Shown here: positions 1-9,258 of the stretch, one piece after another
How the letters are laid out: the number at the start of each line of letters is the position of its first letter
How positions within the stretch are numbered: position 1 is the first letter of the stretch
Source: Prevotellaceae bacterium
GTDB taxonomy: Bacteria; Bacteroidota; Bacteroidia; Bacteroidales; Muribaculaceae
Length of the DNA: 64,000 nt
Assembly: GCA_021772015.1 (NCBI GenBank)
Contig: JAETNS010000004.1
Span: forward strand, 142,456 to 206,455
Direction: 5' to 3'
Notes under the pieces: generated by a model
Seen by the model: the letters and a program-made list of their open reading frames with translations, nothing else
Told to the model about the DNA's origin: nothing
Databases searched by the model: none
Translations under genes and position numbers: made by a program

Positions 1-1031
1 TCAGTGGAGTGAGGGAAAACAACAAGCGTTTGACAAGCGCGAGAGCGAACGAGCCGAAGAGTACAGCTGGAACGATAATGAAGAAAAACAATCCAAACGA
101 GGATTGGTCGACATAATACCGTCCAATGAACCAAGTGTATATAATAGAATCGAATATCCAACAGCATAGATATATGTCGAGAGACAACAACGAAAGCCAA
201 TATACCGCCTTACAGACCCATCCAACCCGGCATTCCATATCATATAAGACAAGAAACACAAGTACAGCAGAGACAGCTCCGAAAAGGCCGAACGTGTCTC
301 CCAATATGAAAATCATGTCATTCCCCGGTTTGACCATCATTGTGAATACAGGCGAAATCAGCCCTATGGCCAGAATCCAGCCAACAGCCATGATTTTGTT
401 TATTCTGGGAGCGTACTCTCTAATATATGCCCCCAAATAAAAATAAGTCAGGGGAAAACACTCCATCCAATAATCGGGAAAGAGATGTAACCCAAAACGA
501 TTAGTCACTTTGGGAAGGAATGTCAAAAATGCCAAGGACGCAATTAAGAGACGTTTATGATTTTTTGATTCCAAGCCTTTATAAAGGATGTTAAGAAACG
601 GTATTAAAAGGAAAAGTCCTATCCACATCTCAACATACCATCCATAAGGTATGGCATCAAAACTGAGTATTTTCCCGACAGCTTCTGATAAGCCCAGATC
701 ATAGCCGAGATAATATCTCATATGTATGAGTGATAATATTGCGAAAAACAGATAAGCGATCAAAACCCTAAAGATACCCGAATAATACTTTCTCGATATA
801 GTCTTATTCAAATTAAGATATCCCGTCAACATGATGAATAATGGGACTCCGACTTCAAGGAGAGACATCGCAATGGCTTGCAGCACCATAGAAATGCCCG
901 AAACGGGATAGGACAAGAAAGGGGTATGCAGCGAGAAAAAGTGACCGCCTATCACCCCAAAGATAGCAAACGCCCTGATAAGATCGAGCCCAAATGAACG
1001 AGAATACGAGGAGCTTTTACCCCCCCCCCAT
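1..1031 (-). CDS. Acyltransferase family 3 (OafA-like) membrane protein, partial and frame-shifted (phase-OFF)
   Basis: This is a probable integral-membrane O-acyltransferase that decorates the capsule repeat unit. Its start ATG (1031-1029) is embedded in a run of ten G on the coding strand, so the present frame reads Met-Gly-Gly-Gly-stop. If one G is removed, the frame is open from the start to the window edge (about 343 residues, no stop, checked codon by codon). It then gives the family signature near the N-terminus (GLDLIRAFAIFGVIGGH) followed by many hydrophobic segments, as expected for acyltransferase_3. The gene runs off the left edge, but its length suggests that little is missing. 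It is the last visible gene of the capsule operon, after a LbH acyltransferase. Family assignment is confident. That the break is reversible phase variation is inference; a sequencing error in the homopolymer is the main alternative. Confidence 0.8.
1020..1029 (-). repeat. Homopolymeric G10 tract at an acyltransferase start codon
   Basis: Ten consecutive C on the plus strand, so G10 on the coding strand. The tract begins with the G of the start codon and is followed directly by TAA. With ten G the TAA is in frame after four codons. With nine G the acyltransferase frame is open. Confidence 0.9.
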
Positions 1032-1067
1032 TTTTAATTCCCTAATTTTCAACACATTATCTTGCAT

Positions 1068-1102
1068 GTAAGTAACTGCTCAAATTTGTTTTACATTAAC
1101 TG
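1068..1102. repeat. Dispersed 35-bp intergenic element, copy 1
   Basis: The stretch matches positions 10487-10521 at 30 of 35 bases and is related to 23107-23142. All copies start with AAGTAACTG or a variant, followed by an A/T-rich core. It lies in the gap between the LbH acyltransferase and the frame-shifted acyltransferase. Function unknown. Confidence 0.6.
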
Positions 1103-1119
1103 ATCAACCTTAGAGGGTG

Positions 1120-1788
1120 TTATAATTCCCATTTCAGTATTTTCTTGATATACTTTGCGGGCACACCGGCGATGAGGCAGTCGTTTTCCTTTATGGATCT
1201 ATTTACCAATGAATTGCTTGCAATTATGCAATTATTCCCTATGCTGCTGTTTTTCAATATTGTCACATTGGCCGCGATCCATACTTTGTCGCCGATGGAA
1301 ATCTCACCATTGGTAGAAGAAAGCACGCCATCAACGCCATAAACTTTATGCGCGTCGGAGTCCATGACCAATGAGTTCCAACTGAATTGCACATCCTCCC
1401 CGATGACAATCTTATTTGAACAGATTATGGATGTCGTGCCTGAAACAGCGAAATTTGATCCCACTTCCAAGCAACCTCCCTCATTAACATGTACTATCGC
1501 TCCATGACCTACATGCACGTCTTTCTCGACAATCCACTTTCCACCGCGCCTGATACATAAAACGGTATTACCCCCGTAACAATCTACACCGTCGGCCTCA
1601 TGGAATCCGATCCTGACTATTCCCGGACGACATTCTCCCAAAACCAAACCTCCTCTCCACATACTTTTCACCCTGACATTGGAAGCGATCCAAACAGGTA
1701 ACTTAACCGCTTCCCTGAAAGGCATGTATCTCAGATTGAAAAAGAGCGTGGATGGAATCGCTTTAAATATTTTCCACTTTCTTCCCAT
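1120..1788 (-). CDS. Left-handed beta-helix (hexapeptide) acyltransferase
   Basis: This is a 222-residue member of the hexapeptide-repeat O-acetyltransferase family (WcaF/maltose acetyltransferase type). It probably transfers an acetyl group from acetyl-CoA to a capsule sugar in the cytoplasm. The C-terminal half carries irregular hexapeptide turns (for example IVIGEDVQF, ISIGDKVWI, SSIGNNCII, SLVNRSI), ending in the usual loop IAGVPAKYIKK. I chose the ATG at 1788, two bases after the stop of the upstream glycosyltransferase gene, over a TTG at 1797. The frame is intact and has no homopolymer tract, unlike the acyltransferase gene that follows it. Substrate cannot be read from the sequence. 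Confidence 0.85.
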   Translation of the reverse strand: MGRKWKIFKAIPSTLFFNLRYMPFREAVKLPVWIASNVRVKSMWRGGLVLGECRPGIVRIGFHEADGVDCYGGNTVLCIRRGGKWIVEKDVHVGHGAIVHVNEGGCLEVGSNFAVSGTTSIICSNKIVIGEDVQFSWNSLVMDSDAHKVYGVDGVLSSTNGEISIGDKVWIAANVTILKNSSIGNNCIIASNSLVNRSIKENDCLIAGVPAKYIKKILKWEL

Positions 1789-1790
1789 GA

Positions 1791-2903
1791 TCAGCAAGGA
1801 TACAATTCATTTTTATATCTTTCAATAATCGCTTCCCATCTGAATTTCAAACCTTGTTTACGGTTATTTTCCCCCATCGACACAACAGATGCCTTCTCTC
1901 GGCTCATACCTCCCAGAATTTCCACCAATTCATCTTCGGAATCAAACAGGTATCCGTTCTCCTTGCCAATAATCTCCGGGGCGATACCCACCGGGGTCGA
2001 CACCACACATCGGCCCATAACGAAAGGTTCTACGATGCATTGCCCGAAAGTCTCGCTCCGGCTCGCGATTATAGCGACGTTACATCGCGAAACAAGTTGA
2101 AAGACCTCATCGCGGGTTATTCTTCCGGGGAAAACCACACGTGACTCAATTCCCAATTCCTTGACAAGGTCTTTACAATGATCGAGCAATTCGCCATCTC
2201 CGGGCAAAACAAGACGGGAACAACCGGAATAACTTTCCTTTTTAAGGAATCGGGAGAAGGCCCTGATCACCAAATCTTGATTCTTTCCTTCCCGGAAAAG
2301 AGCCGGATATATGATTCGCAGTCCGTCAGCGGCATCGGCCACAGGTGTGTCGACAAAACAGGCATCACTTATTCCTAAAGGCAGAACTCTGATCTTGTAT
2401 GACAGCAACGAGAACTCTGACTTGAGCAACCGTGTCATGCACTGGATTCTGTCGGCCCCGACAAGCAGGGCCGTGCCTATGATGACCTTGGCTATCTTTG
2501 ATTTAACCGGATGGTTGTTCCTGAACCCATGCAAGGTATAGATGATTGAAATCTTATGACCTTTGTTTTTAGAAAAAAGAGAGCCGATCGATAGCCGGGC
2601 ATAATTGGCAAGAAACAACTGCCAGTTGTTCTGCACATGAATGCAATCCACCCCATGTTCAAGTATTATTCCTTTAAGCTTTTTTCTGAGCAGATCCGCA
2701 TTCTGATGCTCGTCCAAGCCGTCAATTTTTATCAAATTGACATTTGCCATAGCCGCTTTGTCCCAAAGGCCCGGGATCTGCTCATTGCTCCCGGCAACTG
2801 CCACATATGGTATTCCGGCATCATGAATTGCCTTAAGCTCATCCAACAAAAGCTCAGATAGTCCGATCTTGAAATCAGAGGCAAAAAACAGCAATTTATT
2901 CAT
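1791..2903 (-). CDS. Glycosyltransferase family 4 (GT-B fold)
   Basis: A 370-residue cytoplasmic, retaining-type glycosyltransferase that most likely adds one sugar to the undecaprenyl-linked capsule repeat. The C-terminal half has the glycosyl_transf_1 donor-binding region with the E-x7-E pattern in SRSETFGQCIVEPFVMG, followed by a glycine-proline turn (TPVGIAPEIIG). The N-terminal half is the variable acceptor domain (starting FFASDFKIGLSELLLDEL). The start ATG at 2903 lies 7 bases after the stop of the upstream GT2 gene, so translation is probably coupled. Sugar specificity is unknown. Confidence 0.88.
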   Translation of the reverse strand: MNKLLFFASDFKIGLSELLLDELKAIHDAGIPYVAVAGSNEQIPGLWDKAAMANVNLIKIDGLDEHQNADLLRKKLKGIILEHGVDCIHVQNNWQLFLANYARLSIGSLFSKNKGHKISIIYTLHGFRNNHPVKSKIAKVIIGTALLVGADRIQCMTRLLKSEFSLLSYKIRVLPLGISDACFVDTPVADAADGLRIIYPALFREGKNQDLVIRAFSRFLKKESYSGCSRLVLPGDGELLDHCKDLVKELGIESRVVFPGRITRDEVFQLVSRCNVAIIASRSETFGQCIVEPFVMGRCVVSTPVGIAPEIIGKENGYLFDSEDELVEILGGMSREKASVVSMGENNRKQGLKFRWEAIIERYKNELYPC

Positions 2904-2910
2904 AGGATTC

Positions 2911-3858
2911 TCACGCTAAGGCTTTCAGCAGCCGTTTCCTTAATATTTCAGGGGTAAGACTTAACAAGATTATGGCAATGGCCATCTTGTTCACAGGGCT
3001 ATAACTTAAGGCAACAAGACTCTCGTATATGGCATTCGCCGGCCGATTCGAACGGACAGAAACAGAGGCTCTCATTTTATGCCAGAAAGACAGATAAGAT
3101 CTCAGCCCTCTGACAGACTTGTTGTAATGATACAGTTTTTTCAGTTCTTTACCGACCAAATCGACTTTGTCATGAGGCCTGCCCACTTTACTTTTGTCTG
3201 TTAAAGATGCCGGGATAACATATGTCGCCAATGCTTTTCGATTATAAGCCACGCGGTTTTCACACGCGAGCCTGGCCCAGGTCAGCAGATCCTCGCCGGA
3301 GCTTATTCCTTCGGGGAAACATCCTATCTTCAACAATGCTTCCTTACGAACCATTACGGCAGAAGTCCAAATCGGGCAGTTCGAGCAAGAGGCCACTTCG
3401 AAATAGTTAGTAAGTACACCTCTGTCCTCGTCCAGTTTCAACTTATTAATGGATGTGGGGAATATCTTTCCGTCAGAATCGCTGAATCTATAATTGGAGG
3501 CGAACACGCCACATTCGGGGAAGGCTTCCATAAGAGCCACCTGACCGGCCAGATATTCCGTGTCCCATCGGTCATCCGCATCCAAAAACGCGATCAATCC
3601 ACCACGGCTTTCCCTGATGCCTGTGTTGCGGGCGGCCGAGACTCCCCGGTTGGCCTGCGATATGATCCGCACCCGTTTATCGGCAATCTGTCTTACCAGC
3701 TCACAGGAGTCGTCGGTAGATCCGTCATCTACAACCACTATCTCAAAATCCTGAAATGTCTGATTCAACACCGACTGTATTGTGGCCTTTATCGTGTCTC
3801 GCTTGTTGTATAAAGGTATCACAACCGAAATCAACTTATCTCCATTCCCCGCTGTCAT
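2911..3858 (-). CDS. Glycosyltransferase family 2
   Basis: A 315-residue inverting GT-A glycosyltransferase. The N-terminus has the family hallmarks SVVIPLYNKRDTI, the nucleotide-binding VVVDDGSTDDS and the metal-binding D-x-D-type motif FLDADDRW. The C-terminal part includes a hydrophobic stretch that may associate with the membrane. The start overlaps the 3' end of the polymerase gene by 23 bases, indicating tight co-transcription. It probably adds one sugar of the capsule repeat; donor and linkage are unknown. Confidence 0.9.
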   Translation of the reverse strand: MTAGNGDKLISVVIPLYNKRDTIKATIQSVLNQTFQDFEIVVVDDGSTDDSCELVRQIADKRVRIISQANRGVSAARNTGIRESRGGLIAFLDADDRWDTEYLAGQVALMEAFPECGVFASNYRFSDSDGKIFPTSINKLKLDEDRGVLTNYFEVASCSNCPIWTSAVMVRKEALLKIGCFPEGISSGEDLLTWARLACENRVAYNRKALATYVIPASLTDKSKVGRPHDKVDLVGKELKKLYHYNKSVRGLRSYLSFWHKMRASVSVRSNRPANAIYESLVALSYSPVNKMAIAIILLSLTPEILRKRLLKALA

Positions 3859-5146
3859 ACAGATCTTTTGCCTTAAGAAATAATCCTATCATCAAAAAGG
3901 GCAACACGAAACTCTGCTGGGCATAGGTGACGACATTGTCAAATCCCATAGAGAAAAATGCCCCGCCACAGCTCCCTAAAGCCATACCCCCGGTAAGCCT
4001 GACTATGTTAGGGCAACCCCTTCTCCATGATATGCCAATTATTTTAAACAGAGTAACCAGCACAAACACTCCGAACAAGACAATGCCGACATTGCCCAGG
4101 TCGCATAACATCTGGACGTAATCGCTATGGATTAGATGCAATCCCTCCCGGTTCTTCATGAATGCTCCGGATTCTCCGAGTCCGGCTCCGATTGTCGGGT
4201 TGGGATAATAGAATTTCTGCATATTCAGCTCCCACAGGAATTCACGTCCATTATTACTGATGTTCTCGAAATTGGCCTGGTCTATCGAGAATGATGTCAT
4301 CTCCACATCCTCATTCAAGAACATTTTGTCTCTAAAGGACGGGACAGTGAAGACTATCACCACTCCGGCGATCAGAACCCCGGCGACCCACGGGACCGCC
4401 TTCAATTTATAAACCGTCAAAAACAGCAATGAGGCCGCTATGCAAAGACCACCCAATCCGGTTCTGACTGTCTCAAGAATTGTGGATAAAGATATCCAGA
4501 TCACAGCCCATAGCCACAGCCTCTTTTCCGTGACAATAAACAATGCCAGAGGCACAACTATCAGGGAGGAAAAATAATCGGCCAAAGGAGCATATGCGAC
4601 AAACAATCCACCCGTGCCGAAATTCAGAAATCCATACAACGGTCCCAAGAATTTGGCCGCGAATCCTCCTATTATCAGAGCATAGACACACATCCCGACC
4701 GAGACGACCTTAAGGAAATACAGGAAGTCATCGCTATCTCTTATGGCAGAATAGGCAAGCCATAAATAAAATAACGGCAGGGTGTATTTGATGACCATCA
4801 TCAGTCCTTGGAACTTGGCTCCCGAAATAAACGCGGCGGAGATTATGCCCCACAGGATGAATATCAAATAGCTGACAACAATCGCATCCCATTTTATTTT
4901 CAATCTCGTGAAAGCCAATACAAGCAATGCCGTCACCCAATAAGCGTATTTCCAGAGCGAGAGGGGACCAAGAAACACCATCGCAGTCAATACGCTATAT
5001 ATCAAAAAGTCAAGGTCCGGATTTATGGCAATCAGTCTGTCCCCATCCAATGGATGAATCGCCGGACGTTCCGATTTCGAACGATATATCTTGATCGGAT
5101 ACCAGAAAAGCAGAAGTGCTGCTATCAGATTTATAAGTAAAACCAT
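3836..5146 (-). CDS. wzy: O-antigen/capsule polymerase (Wzy / O-antigen ligase family)
   Basis: A 436-residue protein made almost wholly of hydrophobic segments (I judge 10-12). A large loop near residues 270-340 contains the ligase/polymerase-family pattern NPTIGAGLGESGAF followed by HSDYVQMLCDLGNVGIVLF. This fits the PF04932-type Wzy/WaaL family, which joins repeat units on undecaprenyl pyrophosphate at the periplasmic face of the inner membrane. With a Wzx flippase (21520-23079) and Wzc/Wza present, the locus is a complete Wzx/Wzy-dependent pathway, so polymerase is likelier than ligase. Only one such gene is visible. Confidence 0.85.
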   Translation of the reverse strand: MVLLINLIAALLLFWYPIKIYRSKSERPAIHPLDGDRLIAINPDLDFLIYSVLTAMVFLGPLSLWKYAYWVTALLVLAFTRLKIKWDAIVVSYLIFILWGIISAAFISGAKFQGLMMVIKYTLPLFYLWLAYSAIRDSDDFLYFLKVVSVGMCVYALIIGGFAAKFLGPLYGFLNFGTGGLFVAYAPLADYFSSLIVVPLALFIVTEKRLWLWAVIWISLSTILETVRTGLGGLCIAASLLFLTVYKLKAVPWVAGVLIAGVVIVFTVPSFRDKMFLNEDVEMTSFSIDQANFENISNNGREFLWELNMQKFYYPNPTIGAGLGESGAFMKNREGLHLIHSDYVQMLCDLGNVGIVLFGVFVLVTLFKIIGISWRRGCPNIVRLTGGMALGSCGGAFFSMGFDNVVTYAQQSFVLPFLMIGLFLKAKDLYDSGEWR

Positions 5147-5197
5147 GTTAAGAGACCAATGAATAAGAGAGGCGACACCGCGTCAGACCGTTGATAT

Positions 5198-6310
5198 TCA
5201 GATATGGCGGTATAATTGTTTGATCCGGTCGAAATATCTCTCACGGCTGAAAACCGCAGCACGCCTCACTGCTCCGGCCGAGAGAGACGTGAAATCTTTG
5301 AACGCCTTGTCAAAAGCCTCGTAGAAAGACTCTTGATTCCCGGCAGAGAACAGCATCCCAGAGACACCATCCTCCACCACTTCCGGGAGTCCACCGACAT
5401 TGCTGACGACAGGGACGCATCCACGAGCCATCCCCTCGATGGCGGTAAGGCCGAAACCTTCGGAGCGGGAGGGCATCAAAAGGATGTCGATACGGTCATA
5501 ATATGATTGCAGGGAGTCCTGGGGCTGCCGACCGGTAAATTCCACTTTCCACGATGGTATTCCCAACTCTTTGACTTGTTGTTCCATCAACTTTAATTGA
5601 GACCCATCCCCTACTACCAGCAGTCTCATCGCCGGATGTGATTTCAACACTCTGGCAAATGCCGGCACTACCAAGTCCATTCCTTTGACAGGTTCCAGCC
5701 GGCTTACCACACCGATGGTCTTCGCCTCACCCATACGGCCACTTTGGGAGATGTCGATATAAGAAGGCAGATTGTTGTAGATCGTGAAATGATTCCCTCG
5801 TTTATTCAACTTGACGTTGGGATCAAACATGCGTGACGATTGGAAAAAGGACCTCTCGGCACACATTGTTATGCATTGGAATGCGGTCAGCACATGCTCA
5901 TTAAGCCAATGAATCTGGCGTAACGAAGGATATAGATCCGCGTAAGTGTGGGCTGTGGCGAGAATCTTCTTCACACCCAGCAACCGTAAAGCGATAACAG
6001 GCAAAGCTCCCGGAGCCATGTACTGGACATGGGCCACATCAGGATGGTGGTGCTTCTTGATGATCTTTCTGAATTCCCTCAGCAAATGCCGGAAAATCGG
6101 GTAAACCCCTGCTGGGCGAGTCCCATCAGGCGACATCAATTCGACCTGGGCACCGGCTTCCTCATATCTCACCACCATCTCGGGAGAATACTCGAAATAA
6201 CAGGCGACAACAGGTTTATGCCCCGCAGCGACAAGAGCCTCCACAAGACTCAGAGTCTGGATCTCGGTCCCTCCCGTGAGCAGACACGATATGCAAACAA
6301 GCACTTTCAT
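5198..6310 (-). CDS. Glycosyltransferase family 4
   Basis: A 370-residue GT-B glycosyltransferase. The N-terminus carries the acceptor-domain glycine-rich loop (CISCLLTGGTEIQTLSLVEAL). The C-terminal donor domain shows GVVSRLEPVKGMDLVV and the E-x7-E motif PSRSEGFGLTAIEGMARG. Its start overlaps the preceding stop in a TAATG arrangement (6312-6308), implying coupled translation. A gap of 51 bp with no obvious signal separates it from the polymerase gene. Likely adds one sugar to the capsule repeat. Confidence 0.9.
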   Translation of the reverse strand: MKVLVCISCLLTGGTEIQTLSLVEALVAAGHKPVVACYFEYSPEMVVRYEEAGAQVELMSPDGTRPAGVYPIFRHLLREFRKIIKKHHHPDVAHVQYMAPGALPVIALRLLGVKKILATAHTYADLYPSLRQIHWLNEHVLTAFQCITMCAERSFFQSSRMFDPNVKLNKRGNHFTIYNNLPSYIDISQSGRMGEAKTIGVVSRLEPVKGMDLVVPAFARVLKSHPAMRLLVVGDGSQLKLMEQQVKELGIPSWKVEFTGRQPQDSLQSYYDRIDILLMPSRSEGFGLTAIEGMARGCVPVVSNVGGLPEVVEDGVSGMLFSAGNQESFYEAFDKAFKDFTSLSAGAVRRAAVFSRERYFDRIKQLYRHI

Positions 6311-7353
6311 TATCTTAGCTTATGTGCAAAGCGAGAAAGTCCGGTCTTAAACCGAGAGGCGATTGCCGACATTTCCATATGGATATTATTTACATGTTTA
6401 AAGCCATCGCTCCAACCCGATTTATAATTCTCGTCACCTCTAAGATGGTCAAACACATTATAGTTTGCCGCAATAACGTGTTCGATAAGTTTGAAAAGAT
6501 GAACCTTTACAGGCGAATATGATGCGAATTCCGGGTCTCCGCATGGCATGTAATAGTAATATATACCATTATGCTTAAATCCCAAATGCCACGCCACGGG
6601 CCGATTGCCGACATTCAGGGAAGAGAATTCCACAAGGCCACCGGGCAACCCTTCACGCAACAAATTGACATGGAAACCTGGGGCCTTGTAAGCATTTGGC
6701 CATTTCACACTGTGCTCGGCCATGAATTTATTGAATGTCGATTCGGCCTCATCCCACGAATCATATATTTTCAGACGAAGCTCACCCTGTTCAGACATCC
6801 TCCTAATCTGACGTCTGATATCTCCCCGCAAGCTCGTTTTAAGAAAGCCTAACAAATCGTCTCCATTTTTTAAATTCCGCAACGACAGATAGGGACAGAC
6901 CTCTCCACAAGTCATATCAATATTACCCGGTGTTCTTACAATCCCATCAATAATAATTTCATCGGGGCTAAAAGTCTTGAGCAGACTGATCAATTCTTGC
7001 CAAAATGATGCGCGTTCCTGAGCCGTCGGATCGTTCATGAAAATAGGATCATGATAGTCAAAATCACTATACCCAACAGGTATTATCGTCTTTACGAACG
7101 CATTGCGCCAATTTCGCCGCCAAAACACGAGCGGCATTAAAACCTGATTGCCATATTTAGACCTTCCGACAACAAAGATCGGACTCATCTTACGAAATGG
7201 CATATAAGTATCAATCCATATTTTCGCGATGGTTGGATGGAAGAACACATGCGTTTCTTTCCAATTGTCTGCCTTCTTCCTCCATTCACCCACGAAATTA
7301 GCGTCAAAGACTTCATCCCAATCGGATATTATGTTTAGATGCCAGAGTTCCAT
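6310..7353 (-). CDS. BioF2-like GNAT-family acyltransferase (FemAB/CelD-related)
   Basis: A 347-residue cytoplasmic protein resembling the acetyltransferase_6/BioF2-like group. Family-like features are RGDIRRQIRRMSEQGEL in the middle, then the region around PVAWHLGFKHNGIYYYYM and a terminal HLRGDENYKSGWSDGF. These proteins transfer acyl or aminoacyl groups to amino sugars in exopolysaccharide loci. The gene lies directly after a PIG-L deacetylase gene (gap 15 bp), suggesting that the deacetylase frees an amine which this enzyme re-acylates; that coupling is inference. Confidence 0.75.
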   Translation of the reverse strand: MELWHLNIISDWDEVFDANFVGEWRKKADNWKETHVFFHPTIAKIWIDTYMPFRKMSPIFVVGRSKYGNQVLMPLVFWRRNWRNAFVKTIIPVGYSDFDYHDPIFMNDPTAQERASFWQELISLLKTFSPDEIIIDGIVRTPGNIDMTCGEVCPYLSLRNLKNGDDLLGFLKTSLRGDIRRQIRRMSEQGELRLKIYDSWDEAESTFNKFMAEHSVKWPNAYKAPGFHVNLLREGLPGGLVEFSSLNVGNRPVAWHLGFKHNGIYYYYMPCGDPEFASYSPVKVHLFKLIEHVIAANYNVFDHLRGDENYKSGWSDGFKHVNNIHMEMSAIASRFKTGLSRFAHKLR

Positions 7354-7368
7354 ATAAATAGAAGTGAG

Positions 7369-8094
7369 TTAAGATTTTTTGAAATAAAGTTCACAGGCAG
7401 TGGAATTTGCCTTTACAAAAAGCGGAGGCAATACTCCTACCCAAGGTTTACCACATGGGGCAGTCGGCTTATAGTATGCCTTGATGGCGGCAAGTTTACG
7501 TCTATGTTCTTCAGGTGTCATCCTCAAAACGAACGCATTGTTCCAATCAAGGCGGCTTTGATGATAATACCACATCCAGACGCAGTATTCATAAATATCG
7601 ATATCTTCCGGAGCAAGTCCCAAACCTATTTGACCGGCAGCCAAATGGTCAGGCCATCCCTCACCATGATGCGGAATCAAGATTGTCTTTGGGTTTAATT
7701 CCTTTAATAAGGATTTCAGCCGTTCATATTCATTTCCAAAATCACCTGTAACCTGTCCATCCTTGAAATCCAGCTCATGGATATATTCTTCAGGAAGTCC
7801 GATTTCTCCGGCCGCTTCACGTGTCAACAACCGCCTTGCTTTGATAATATCTTCTTTTGAAGTATCACAACAAGAAGCATGTGACGCACCACCACCTGTG
7901 AGCACGATCAGATGCGGAATATTATTTTCTGTAACCATTCGTGCCAACAGTCCCCCGCAGCCGAACACCTCATCATCAGGATGCGGCACAAGAATTACGA
8001 CAGGACCGTTCAGCTTGATCTGAGCCAAACCCTTGGTTTTGCTTTGCAAATACCAAATCGATCCTCTCTTAAATAAATCTTTAAGCTTGCCCAT
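7369..8094 (-). CDS. PIG-L/LmbE-family N-deacetylase
   Basis: A 241-residue zinc-dependent deacetylase. The metal-binding motif PHPDDEVFGCGGLLA lies near residues 38-52, and the second histidine region LIPHHGEGWPDHLAAG near residues 135-150. Family members remove N-acetyl from GlcNAc-type substrates. It sits between a GT4 gene (the start overlaps that gene's 3' end by 14 bp) and the BioF2-like acyltransferase, so it probably acts on an amino sugar of the capsule precursor in the cytoplasm. Confidence 0.88.
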   Translation of the reverse strand: MGKLKDLFKRGSIWYLQSKTKGLAQIKLNGPVVILVPHPDDEVFGCGGLLARMVTENNIPHLIVLTGGGASHASCCDTSKEDIIKARRLLTREAAGEIGLPEEYIHELDFKDGQVTGDFGNEYERLKSLLKELNPKTILIPHHGEGWPDHLAAGQIGLGLAPEDIDIYEYCVWMWYYHQSRLDWNNAFVLRMTPEEHRRKLAAIKAYYKPTAPCGKPWVGVLPPLFVKANSTACELYFKKS

Positions 8095-9256
8095 TGATTA
8101 GATTGCAGTATATCTGTTCCAGATTCCGGACGGCTGTTTGTGGAGTCAATCGCTCTATGACTATTGCACTCAGCTTTTTCACCATATCATGACATTCTCT
8201 AGGATGATCTATGGCCCAACAGATTTCATCAGCGATCGTTTTAAAGTTTTCCGTATCAACCAATAGCCCGTTATCATGACTTGCAACAAATTCAGTAATG
8301 GCACCTAAATTGGGACCAATAAACGGAGTTCCAATAAGAGCGGCCTCATATGGAACCAATCCGAATGCCTCACCTCCTTTGCTCAAAGAAAGCACAAGGT
8401 CTGATGCGCGGTAAAGATCTGAAACATTTGATATCTGAGTCCGGGTAAATTTAATTCTGCCGGATATTTCATCAGGATAACTATTGGCAAGACCTTCCAA
8501 ATATTTCAGATATTCTTCATCTCCTCCGCCCGCGATCAACAAGCATGATTTATCATATTTGTCCGCGATCATGCCAAATGCCTTTATCGCATTGTCGTGA
8601 CCCTTATAATCACACAATTGTCCGACGGAGGAGATTAAAAACGAATCATACGTCACCCCAAACAATCGCTTCGCCTCTTGCTTGGTGAGATGAGAGTGTA
8701 GCGACTCGATATCTATGGAATCATAGAGCGTTTCGCAATGAACCTTCTCTCCGTTTTTAGTATTGCGCGAACGACAATAATCAGACACGTAGCAGATAAC
8801 ATCACAACATTTCTGGACTGAACCAGGAGAAACCCACTCATCTTCATGACTTCTTACATGACCGACAATTTTGATTCCAGACATTTTTGACGGTAAAATC
8901 CACATCAGGCAATCAGGTCTCAACAGGTTCACATGAAGGATGTCAACTTTGTTTTTTTTCAGGAACGCTGCCAATTTCCATCCCCAGATTGTTCTGGCAA
9001 GAAAATCAGCTCCTCTGACAGGATGATCCCAATAATATCTTCCCATCCAATATCTGGCCTTGTCGACCAGATATTCTTTCTTGCAATTCAGGTTACCGTA
9101 ACTTTTGTGATGTTCCTTGGGATAGGGGAAAATCAAGATCGGTTCAAATTTATCACTGTCAAAATTCGAGATATAAGAATGCAACACCCTCTCGGCCCCG
9201 GCAAAAATATCGCTATAGTCGAGGAAGGCGATTTTCAACTTTTCAGATCTCATCAT
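8081..9256 (-). CDS. Glycosyltransferase family 4
   Basis: A GT-B glycosyltransferase of about 391 residues. The C-terminal donor domain has SVGQLCDYKGHDNAIKAF and the E-x7-E region LSKGGEAFGLVPYEAALIG. I prefer the ATG at 9256 (MMRSEKLKIAF), which follows the upstream stop by two bases; an ATG at 9280 would add eight residues and overlap the upstream gene. The upstream gene is the glycerophosphotransferase-like gene, so this enzyme may work on the same polyol-phosphate-bearing repeat unit. Confidence 0.87.
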   Translation of the reverse strand: MMRSEKLKIAFLDYSDIFAGAERVLHSYISNFDSDKFEPILIFPYPKEHHKSYGNLNCKKEYLVDKARYWMGRYYWDHPVRGADFLARTIWGWKLAAFLKKNKVDILHVNLLRPDCLMWILPSKMSGIKIVGHVRSHEDEWVSPGSVQKCCDVICYVSDYCRSRNTKNGEKVHCETLYDSIDIESLHSHLTKQEAKRLFGVTYDSFLISSVGQLCDYKGHDNAIKAFGMIADKYDKSCLLIAGGGDEEYLKYLEGLANSYPDEISGRIKFTRTQISNVSDLYRASDLVLSLSKGGEAFGLVPYEAALIGTPFIGPNLGAITEFVASHDNGLLVDTENFKTIADEICWAIDHPRECHDMVKKLSAIVIERLTPQTAVRNLEQIYCNLINGQA

Positions 9257-9258
9257 TC

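Noticed and set aside
1..261. 86-residue minus-strand ORF at the left edge as a separate gene
   Set aside because: It lies in the wrong frame relative to the continuous acyltransferase frame running through the same bases.
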